Of a stretch of DNA of 14,413 nt, positions 1 through 4,232 are shown in pieces. The stretch is from Candidatus Omnitrophota bacterium (GTDB lineage Bacteria > Omnitrophota > Gorgyraeia > Gygaellales > JAHJCI01). The notes under the pieces were generated by a model. That model saw only the letters and a list, made by a program, of their open reading frames with translations. It searched no databases and had not been told where the DNA came from. Position 1 is the first letter of the stretch, and every line of letters starts with the position of its first letter. The position numbers and the translations under genes are program-made. The stretch lies in the NCBI GenBank assembly GCA_016783355.1, contig JADHWR010000031.1:1-14413 (forward strand), given 5' to 3'.

Positions 1-870
1 CATGCGTGGATCATCCCATCCGCGGACATAATTTTCTTCGACTAATTGCAGGAGTTTGCGCTTGCTCAAAACCGTGTGACTAAGATTAAGCCGGGCAAAC
101 TCAATTTGCTGCGGATGATGAATGCCTAATTCATTGAGTATCCAATCGTACAACGGTCGGTTATTTTCAAATTCCAGGGTGCAGATTGAGTGGGTTATGC
201 CTTCTATGGAATCGCAGAGGCAATGGGCAAAATCATACATCGGATAAATACACCATTTGTTGCCTGTTCGGTGATGCGCTGCTCGTTTAATGCGATAGAT
301 AGTAGGGTCGCGCATATTTAAGTTACCAGAGGCCATATCAATTTTTGCACGTAAGACGCGAGAACCCTCTTGAAATTCTTCTTCTCTCATGCGTCTGAAT
401 AAATCCAGATTCTCCTCAACGGGTCGGTTTCGATAGGGGCTATCTTTGCCCGGCTCGGTCAATGTGCCGCGATATTCTCTAATCTGGTCTATACTCAAAT
501 CGCACACATAGGCTTTGCCTTTTTTGATTAACGCGAGCGCATACTGATAAAGCTGTTCAAAGTAATCTGATGTGTAAAACAGGCGATTCTGCCAATCAAA
601 TCCCAGCCACCGTATGTCTTCGATAATTGAGTCCACATATTCAACATCCTCTTTGCTGGGATTAGTGTCATCAAAGCGCAGATTACAAAGGCCATTGTAA
701 TCATGGGCAATACCGAAATTAAGGCAGATCGCCTTGGCATGCCCGATATGAAGATAGCCGTTTGGTTCAGGCGGGAACCGTGTATGAATCCGGCCATCGT
801 TCTTATTTGCCTTTAAGTCCCGATTAATAATCTCTCTAATAAAATTGGAAGTGCTTTCTTGCATTGGCAT
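1..870 (-). CDS. glnS: Glutamine--tRNA ligase, N-terminal 290 residues (gene runs off the window)
   Basis: Charges tRNA-Gln with glutamine in the cytoplasm using ATP (class I aminoacyl-tRNA synthetase). The frame stays open from ATG at 870 to base 1. The HIGH motif lies in PEPNGYLHIGHAK at residues 34-46, the KMSKS-equivalent VLSKR is at 267-271, and the blocks LRFDDTNP, GNKWCIYPMYDFAH and GWDDPRM are all typical of bacterial GlnRS. E. coli GlnRS is about 554 residues, so roughly the catalytic half is present and the anticodon-binding beta-barrels lie outside the window. A second in-frame ATG at 864 could also be the start; neither has a good Shine-Dalgarno. GlnRS presence implies direct Gln-tRNA formation rather than sole reliance on GatCAB. 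The identification is secure. Confidence 0.97.
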   Translation of the reverse strand, partial: MPMQESTSNFIREIINRDLKANKNDGRIHTRFPPEPNGYLHIGHAKAICLNFGIAHDYNGLCNLRFDDTNPSKEDVEYVDSIIEDIRWLGFDWQNRLFYTSDYFEQLYQYALALIKKGKAYVCDLSIDQIREYRGTLTEPGKDSPYRNRPVEENLDLFRRMREEEFQEGSRVLRAKIDMASGNLNMRDPTIYRIKRAAHHRTGNKWCIYPMYDFAHCLCDSIEGITHSICTLEFENNRPLYDWILNELGIHHPQQIEFARLNLSHTVLSKRKLLQLVEENYVRGWDDPRM

Positions 871-917
871 AGTTTTTGTCTCTATTCCGGACTTTGTGCT
901 TTAAGTATTATTATTGT

Positions 918-947
918 ATTCTAACATATTTTCCTGAAGTGCGAAAA
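918..947 (-). promoter_or_regulatory. Candidate glnS promoter
   Basis: On the minus strand, an extended -10 (TGT then TAGAAT, 923-918) lies about 45 nt upstream of the glnS ATG. A weak -35 (TTTTCG, 947-942) sits 18 bp further upstream. The -35 match is poor, so this is a plausible but unproven sigma70-type promoter. Confidence 0.35.
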
Positions 948-980
948 GATATTTTCAGGACGGTTTTTCTCCGGAATTTA

Positions 981-1033
981 GGGGTATCCTTCTTCGCCCT
1001 TCTGAAATTAAACAATGCTAGGGCTTCGCAGGA
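981..1033. repeat. Dispersed palindromic repeat, copy 1 (GCCCTTCT-N-TAGGGCTTCG)
   Basis: GCCCT (996-1000) pairs with AGGGC (1020-1024) across a 19-nt loop, and TCCT (987-990) pairs with AGGA (1030-1033). A second copy with the same 19-nt loop length and the shared ends GCCCTTCT and TAGGGCTTCG lies at 9894-9930. The two copies agree at about 27 of 38 positions. This sits in the 316-bp gap upstream of glnS, which otherwise holds the glnS promoter, a second hairpin and a terminator; no gene is supported there. Confidence 0.5.
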
Positions 1034-1065
1034 CAAGGTTTTCTATCTTAGTTTAGGGATAAATA

Positions 1066-1121
1066 GCAGAGACAGTTTCCTTAGCCTGAATATAATAAGC
1101 CAAGACGGAAACAGTCTCTGC
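1066..1121. repeat. Long inverted repeat, 15-nt arms with one central mismatch
   Basis: GCAGAGACAGTTTCC (1066-1080) and GGAAACAGTCTCTGC (1107-1121) pair at 14 of 15 positions, with a single A-A mismatch, around a 26-nt loop. There is no T-tract on either side, so it does not look like a terminator. It resembles the REP/BIME class of palindromes. Confidence 0.6.
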
Positions 1122-1134
1122 GTACGGGGATAGT

Positions 1135-1166
1135 AAAAACCCCAAGTTAGATCAACTTGGGGTTTT
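1135..1166 (-). terminator. Intrinsic terminator downstream of the DUF456 gene (bidirectional form)
   Basis: CCCCAAGTT (1140-1148), loop AGATC (1149-1153) and AACTTGGGG (1154-1162) form a perfect 9-bp stem. A5 precedes it and T4 follows on the + strand, so on the minus strand the hairpin is followed by T5. It lies about 20 bp past the stop codon of the gene at 1187. It has a sister copy at 3727-3759. Confidence 0.8.
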
Positions 1167-1186
1167 CATCGGGAGCTTAACAGTTA

Positions 1187-1699
1187 TTAAAGGGCTAGAT
1201 TACTTATTACTCGGGAAATAATAATCGTCAACATAACAATGGCGATCAGTAACTTCGCGATTATCGAACCAGCCCTACCCAGGACGCCTCCTGTCCCGGC
1301 CTTAAGGGACTTAACCAAATCTTTTTGTAAAATCAGCTCAACTAAAAACGCTCCCAGGAAAATACCCAGAAAGGCACCCAGTATAAGTCCGATCCCAAAG
1401 AACCCTGCCCCGATAATTGCTCCGAGAATTCCACCGATAAGCGCACCAATAACAGCTGGGTTCGAGGCACCAAATTTTTTAGCACCGATTATAATCAAGG
1501 CGTATTCCAATACCTCACCGCAGAGATAAAAGGTAAACAGAAAGATTAGATGCTTAATCGTTAAGATGCTGAAATTAGTCATCGCGGCATAGACTAAAGA
1601 GCCAATCATAATTATCAAAGTCCCGAATGTTGTAAAAAAGATAGCAACAAATCCAGCCAAAATCGAAATTACTAAAATTACCAATGCTAACAATTCCAT
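1187..1699 (-). CDS. DUF456-family membrane protein
   Basis: A 170-residue, very hydrophobic protein. Residues ~1-80 form two to three membrane segments. A KKFGAS block at ~74-79 is followed by a glycine-rich stretch (GALIGGILGAIIGAGFFGIG and following) and a final membrane helix at ~148-166. The KFGAS motif followed by repeated Gly-rich helices is the hallmark of the DUF456 (PF04306) family, whose glycine-zipper-like helices sit in the cytoplasmic membrane; its biochemical role is unknown. Length fits the family (~160-170). ATG at 1699 is preceded by GGAG with an 11-nt spacer. It lies 98 bp after the kinase-like gene on the same strand and is followed by a strong terminator, so it probably ends a transcription unit. 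Confidence 0.85.
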   Translation of the reverse strand: MELLALVILVISILAGFVAIFFTTFGTLIIMIGSLVYAAMTNFSILTIKHLIFLFTFYLCGEVLEYALIIIGAKKFGASNPAVIGALIGGILGAIIGAGFFGIGLILGAFLGIFLGAFLVELILQKDLVKSLKAGTGGVLGRAGSIIAKLLIAIVMLTIIISRVISNLAL

Positions 1700-1797
1700 A
1701 TATCAATATTCTCCAATCTTTTAAGGATATTGAGCCTGCAAACCGTTTCTCAGCAACGCCGACAGTATTAAAGGCCCATAGCAGAACTCCCCTTATT

Positions 1798-2307
1798 TTA
1801 ACTACAAATTCTTAATGCCTTTTTAATTATATTTTCTACAACGCGTTGTAGAAAATAGTTTTCGGAGAGCCGAACCGTCAGATCGGCATATTTTTCATAA
1901 AGGGGAACCCTTTCTGCGAAAAGTTTATTCAGTCCCTTATTCTTTAATCTAATTATCCCCCTTTTAGATTTATTGGAAATCCAGCTATCGATACTTTTGG
2001 ATGAGGCGTTTAAGAAAACAATTATTGAATGTTTCTTGAGAAATTTCATTGCTTTCCTAGAGTATACTACACTACCCCCGGGAGAAACGATGCATCGGTC
2101 ATCTAAATTTAATTCCAGGGTTGCGCGTTCTTCGATGTTTGAGAATTCTTCTTCCCCGAATTTATCTATTATTGCCTGTAATTTTAATTTAGTCTTTTTT
2201 TCAATGACTCTATCTATATCGATGAATGTATAGCGTAATATTTTTGCTAGTGCTCTGCCGATTAAGCTTTTTCCAACCCCAGGCATACCAATTAATGTTA
2301 TATTCAT
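1798..2307 (-). CDS. Shikimate-kinase-like P-loop kinase with altered substrate site
   Basis: 169 residues, the usual shikimate kinase size. Walker A GMPGVGKS is at residues 7-14, the Mg/substrate DxD-type pair is in FIDIDR (D30, D32), the Gly-rich SPGGSVVY is at ~74-81, a lid segment contains SKRGIIRL, and RVPLYEKYAD near ~133-142 supplies the conserved Arg after the lid. It would phosphorylate a small hydroxylated substrate with ATP in the cytoplasm. Two features differ from canonical AroK. The shikimate-binding Arg of the GExxFR motif is Ser here (EEEFS, 52-56), and the lid has RG instead of RPLL. The fold assignment is firm, but shikimate as substrate is uncertain and no other aro gene is nearby. 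ATG at 2307 has only a weak ribosome binding site. Confidence 0.75.
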   Translation of the reverse strand: MNITLIGMPGVGKSLIGRALAKILRYTFIDIDRVIEKKTKLKLQAIIDKFGEEEFSNIEERATLELNLDDRCIVSPGGSVVYSRKAMKFLKKHSIIVFLNASSKSIDSWISNKSKRGIIRLKNKGLNKLFAERVPLYEKYADLTVRLSENYFLQRVVENIIKKALRICS

Positions 2308-2321
2308 ACAGAATTTAATCT

Positions 2322-2498
2322 CAGCTTACGCCTGCGTATATCTGGAGGTTAAGTAAACCCCGTTAGAGAACTTCGTACTCTAACGGTTTGCTGCTTGCGG
2401 TGGCTTTAGACCACCGATTAAAATCTGTGGCTTTCTCTAACGGGGTAAATCCATGCTCGGCGTTGACGACCCTAGTTTACGCAGGGTTAACGAGCTAA
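2322..2498. repeat. Direct repeat copy A, split by a MITE-like element
   Basis: With the insertion at 2354-2449 removed, this is an ~80-bp sequence related to copy B (2936-3018). The 21 bp at 2450-2470 match 2970-2990 at 18 of 21 positions, and both copies continue into GTTTACGC and a GGTTAA block. The ends form paired boxes: AGCT (2323-2326) with AGCT (2493-2496), and CCTGCGTA (2331-2338) with TACGCAGG (2478-2485), separated by asymmetric spacers. It fills the gap between the stop of the DUF6941-like gene and the start of the kinase gene. Confidence 0.7.
2354..2449. mobile_element. MITE-like element 1 (CCCCGTTAGAGA inverted ends, TAAA target duplication)
   Basis: The 88-bp body (2358-2445) has perfect 12-bp inverted ends, CCCCGTTAGAGA and TCTCTAACGGGG. 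It is flanked by exact TAAA direct repeats (2354-2357 and 2446-2449). Inside, the left arm is also complementary to CTCTAACGG (2378-2386), and a second hairpin CGGTGG/CCACCG lies at 2398-2416. It has no coding capacity. The related uninterrupted repeat at 2936-3018 reads straight from GGTTAA to TCCAT, which supports insertion. A related element lies at 13029-13110. Confidence 0.75.
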
Positions 2499-2512
2499 AT
2501 GGAAACGGTACT

Positions 2513-2908
2513 CTATCTTTTTCGTTCTTTTACAAAAAGTGGTAATGACGTTTCACTTCTGCCATCGATCGCCAAATCAATTGAATACTCGCCATATTTT
2601 TCAAGCTTCAATCCGTGTATGTTTAGAATTAAATTCGCTGTACCAGATCTTTGTCCATCTGGAAAATTAACCCTGACGGGACCATCCGCGGTTGGCATGA
2701 TATGTTTACCATCGGCATCCACGAAATTTACGGAAATCTTGTGTTCCCCCCTTTCTATGCTATTAAATCTGATTCTAAGAGCAATTGAGCATTGTGGGTG
2801 AACAACCGGCATTTCTGCTGTCCAAATTGAATCAAATGCACCCAGTATATTTAATTTTCCCATACCTTCAGTTGCAGCGTCGCATAAAGAAAATAGTTCT
2901 ATATGCAT
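2513..2908 (-). CDS. DUF6941-like protein of unknown function
   Basis: 131 residues, soluble, no signal peptide or membrane segment. It starts with MHIELFSLCDAATEG, then KLNILGAFDSIW (~18-29), then alternating beta-strand-like stretches ending in an LPLFVKERKR tail. The 'LCDAA...LNILGAFD' opening and all-beta pattern resemble the DUF6941 family of small bacterial proteins; this is recognition by eye and the function is unknown. The start is secure: AGGAGG lies 5 nt upstream of ATG 2908. The gene is bounded on both sides by related ~80-bp repeats, an arrangement not seen for any other gene in the window, and may have moved or been duplicated as a unit. Confidence 0.75.
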   Translation of the reverse strand: MHIELFSLCDAATEGMGKLNILGAFDSIWTAEMPVVHPQCSIALRIRFNSIERGEHKISVNFVDADGKHIMPTADGPVRVNFPDGQRSGTANLILNIHGLKLEKYGEYSIDLAIDGRSETSLPLFVKERKR

Positions 2909-2935
2909 TTTATCCTCCTTTCAGAACTTAATCGG

Positions 2936-3018
2936 TGCCAACGCGTTCATATGTCTTGAGGTTAACAGGTCCATACTCAGTGTTGACGACTCAGGTTTAC
3001 GCCAGGTTAATGCGTTAA
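2936..3018. repeat. Direct repeat copy B, uninterrupted
   Basis: Related to copy A and placed between the stop of the lipoprotein gene (3023) and the ribosome binding site of the gene at 2908. The core 2970-2990 matches copy A at 18 of 21 positions. The ends are imperfectly self-complementary: AACGC near 2940 with GCGTT near 3012, and CTTGAG near 2955 with CTCAGG near 2991 including one wobble. It contains no credible coding frame. Confidence 0.65.
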
Positions 3019-3022
3019 TTTG

Positions 3023-3469
3023 TTATTCTGTTTTTATTTCAAATAGCTTTCCTTTTCTTTCCACGATTACGCTGTGTCTGTTTATTTCTTTTATCCGATA
3101 TTGACCAATCGTATCGCCTATTTTATGAGCCTGACCATCGATATGCACTGAGGAGTCAATTGGGTTATGAGAATCCCAAAGAATTCCTTCAAGACGCAAA
3201 TTTAATCGAAACTCTGCTTCTTTTTGGCTCAGTGTTTTCGGTAGAGACGGGGCAACTTTTTGGTTAAGATTTTTTAATAGAGACTCCGCTTCTTCTTGGC
3301 TAAGTGTTTTCAGGGGTAAAACCTTCTTATCATTTATTATTGCAATCTCCCCAGTTTTTTTATTCAGCCGATAAATTGTTCCTTCCTTGTTTTTAATCAT
3401 CTGATATTGATTCTGTTCACAGCCCGATAAAAGCAATATCAAAGTTAGTAAGTAGGTTACTTTTTTCAT
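3023..3469 (-). CDS. Predicted lipoprotein with a GspC/PulC HR-like C-terminal domain
   Basis: 148 residues. Residues 1-17 are a lipoprotein signal peptide with lipobox LLSGC (acylated Cys17, then Glu18), so the mature protein is probably membrane-anchored outside the cytoplasm. Residues ~53-95 contain a tandem 24-residue duplication (KTLSQEEAES... then KTLSQKEAEF...). The C-terminal ~55 residues (RLEGILWDS..., HIDGQAHKIGDTI, YRIKEINRHSVIVERKG) follow the pattern of the HR domain of type II secretion GspC/GspB proteins: 'L.GI.w....P.. I.G....GD.I....V..I....V.l...G'. That domain normally contacts the secretin, but no secretion genes are visible here, so this is a fold-level guess. ATG 3469 lacks a strong Shine-Dalgarno and follows a hairpin. 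Confidence 0.75.
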   Translation of the reverse strand: MKKVTYLLTLILLLSGCEQNQYQMIKNKEGTIYRLNKKTGEIAIINDKKVLPLKTLSQEEAESLLKNLNQKVAPSLPKTLSQKEAEFRLNLRLEGILWDSHNPIDSSVHIDGQAHKIGDTIGQYRIKEINRHSVIVERKGKLFEIKTE

Positions 3470-3483
3470 CTCGCCAGCTTACA

Positions 3484-3507
3484 CCTCAGCGCTATTTTTC
3501 GCTAAGG
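3484..3507 (-). promoter_or_regulatory. Leader hairpin just upstream of the lipoprotein start
   Basis: In the minus-strand transcript, CCTTAGCG and CGCTGAGG pair over 8 positions with one G-U wobble and an A-rich 8-nt loop, ending 15 nt before the ATG. The + strand version would have a C-A mismatch, so the structure fits the transcribed strand. It may affect ribosome access. Confidence 0.5.
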
Positions 3508-3552
3508 CATGTGTGCCTATCGTTAAAAACTAAAAAAATTCTGCTGCTGTTT

Positions 3553-3581
3553 ATTATACTACCATTTACGGCAAATTTTAA
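3553..3581 (-). promoter_or_regulatory. Candidate promoter of the lipoprotein gene
   Basis: On the minus strand, TTAAAA (3581-3576), a 17-bp spacer and a perfect TATAAT (3558-3553). The predicted start near 3546 gives a leader of about 75 nt that includes the hairpin at 3484-3507. Confidence 0.55.
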
Positions 3582-3595
3582 CACTTTTCTTATGT

Positions 3596-3700
3596 TAGGG
3601 ATAGTCTCAAATAGTAACCTTCGGGAATAGTCCCCCTGTCGCCTTTCAGTCCATATTGAAGCTAGGGATAGTCCCCGAAGGGGAGTATCCCTGTCACCAT
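3596..3700. repeat. REP-like palindromes (GACAGGG...GACTATCCCTA units)
   Basis: Two tandem units; on the minus strand each opens with GACAGGG and closes with GACTATCCCTA. The best-formed unit has AGGGATA (3664-3670) paired with TATCCCT (3686-3692) and TCCCC (3672-3676) paired with GGGGA (3680-3684), a single G-G mismatch between them and a GAA loop. The 14-mer at 3655-3668 (ATTGAAGCTAGGGA) recurs exactly at 9869-9882. This fills the middle of the 343-bp gap 3470-3812, which also holds a promoter, a hairpin and a terminator but no credible gene. Confidence 0.65.
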
Positions 3701-3726
3701 GCGGAAATACTACCTTACTTACAACC

Positions 3727-3759
3727 AAAAACCCCAAGCTAGATCAGCTTGGGGTTTTT
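3727..3759 (-). terminator. Intrinsic terminator downstream of csp (bidirectional form)
   Basis: CCCCAAGCT (3732-3740), loop AGATC and AGCTTGGGG (3746-3754) form a perfect 9-bp stem flanked by A5 and T5, so it works for either strand. It lies 54 bp past the csp stop. Compared with the copy at 1135-1166 the loop is identical, and one stem pair is changed from T-A to C-G. Confidence 0.85.
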
Positions 3760-3773
3760 ATAAGGTAGAATCA

Positions 3774-3798
3774 AGGCCCGGTTATAACTACCGGGCCT
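3774..3798 (-). promoter_or_regulatory. GC-rich hairpin in the csp 3' untranslated region
   Basis: AGGCCCGGT (3774-3782) and ACCGGGCCT (3790-3798) pair perfectly over 9 bp around a 7-nt loop. There is no T-tract after it on the minus strand. It precedes the true terminator at 3727-3759 and may protect the csp mRNA 3' end. Confidence 0.6.
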
Positions 3799-3812
3799 AC
3801 TTATTTTCTAGG

Positions 3813-4013
3813 TTATAGCTTAACTACGTTTTTGGCTTGCTGTCCTTTGGGTCCTTGTTCAATCTCGAATTCTACTTCTTGATTTTCTTCCAGGGACTTA
3901 AAACCATCGCCCTGGATTGCGGTATGATGTACGAAAACATCATCACCGGACTCAGGGGAAATAAATCCATAACCCTTCTGGTTGTTAAACCACTTAACTT
4001 TACCTTTTACCAT
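3813..4013 (-). CDS. Cold-shock domain protein (CspA family)
   Basis: 66 residues, the standard size of a single-domain Csp. RNP1 KGYGFI is at 13-18 and RNP2 DVFVHH at 25-30, with the family opening KGKVKWFN at 3-10 and ending in the final beta-strand. It is an OB-fold protein that binds single-stranded RNA and DNA, acting as an RNA chaperone and, in E. coli relatives, as a transcription antiterminator. AAGGAGGG lies about 10 nt upstream of ATG 4013. It is expressed from its own strong promoter through a long structured leader, and is followed by two hairpins, so it is monocistronic. Which csp paralogue it is cannot be told. Confidence 0.97.
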   Translation of the reverse strand: MVKGKVKWFNNQKGYGFISPESGDDVFVHHTAIQGDGFKSLEENQEVEFEIEQGPKGQQAKNVVKL

Positions 4014-4127
4014 TACTTACTACCCTCCTTTCCCTAAAATTATAGTAAATAACGGCAGAAACAAAAAACGCAAGGCGAGTACTTCTTTGCCTTGCGACAC
4101 AAGTTTCCTACGACCTTATTTACTACC
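4014..4127 (-). ncRNA. Structured csp leader: 5'-end stem enclosing an internal terminator
   Basis: From the predicted start (~4127) the ~114-nt leader begins GGUAGUAAAUAA. Its TAGTAAATAA (4125-4116) is perfectly complementary over 10 bp to TTATTTACTA (4052-4043), which ends about 13 nt upstream of the Shine-Dalgarno (4029-4024). Enclosed is a perfect 8-bp stem, CGCAAGGC/GCCTTGCG (4096-4089 with 4076-4069), with a 12-nt loop and an immediate U6 tract (4068-4063): a textbook intrinsic terminator inside the leader. A TATAAT at 4044-4039 could drive a second, short-leader transcript. Attenuation or a thermosensitive fold is inferred from the structure. Confidence 0.7.
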
Positions 4128-4132
4128 AAAGT

Positions 4133-4160
4133 AGTATAGCATAACTTTTCTATTTGTCAA
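4133..4160 (-). promoter_or_regulatory. Strong csp promoter
   Basis: On the minus strand, a perfect -35 TTGACA (4160-4155), a 16-bp spacer and an extended -10 TGC-TATACT (-10 at 4138-4133). Predicted transcription start is at the G residues 4127/4126. Confidence 0.85.
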
Positions 4161-4191
4161 TAATAATTTAAGTCAAAATAATTTAAGTCAA
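4156..4191 (-). repeat. Phased TTGACTTAAATTATT repeats upstream of the csp -35
   Basis: On the minus strand TTGAC occurs at 4191, 4176 and 4160, that is, every 15-16 bp. The first two copies are followed by TTAAATTATT, and the third is the promoter -35 itself. This AT-rich stretch could be an UP element, a regulator site or an array of alternative -35 elements. Confidence 0.6.
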
Positions 4192-4232
4192 ACTTAGGCA
4201 CACTCCCCCGATCGGATTGGAGGCTACCTTCT

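Noticed and set aside
528..797. 89-codon minus-strand frame inside glnS
   Set aside because: The glnS frame is open across the whole stretch with full GlnRS motifs; this is an out-of-frame shadow.
876..1133. Open frame of 85 codons on the + strand
   Set aside because: It runs through two palindromic repeats, has no ribosome binding site or recognisable domain, and points against every other gene; it is repeat DNA read by chance.
2322..3018. Calling the repeats true integron attC sites
   Set aside because: The conserved GTT/AAC core boxes of attC are not where they should be and no integrase is visible; kept only as a resemblance.
3492..3737. 81-codon minus-strand frame between csp and the lipoprotein gene
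   Set aside because: It translates REP-like palindromes and overlaps the terminator and the lipoprotein promoter; the protein has no domain.
4200..4232. Terminator for the YihY gene around the CCGATCGG palindrome
   Set aside because: The palindrome is only 8 bp with no loop and no T-tract on the minus strand.
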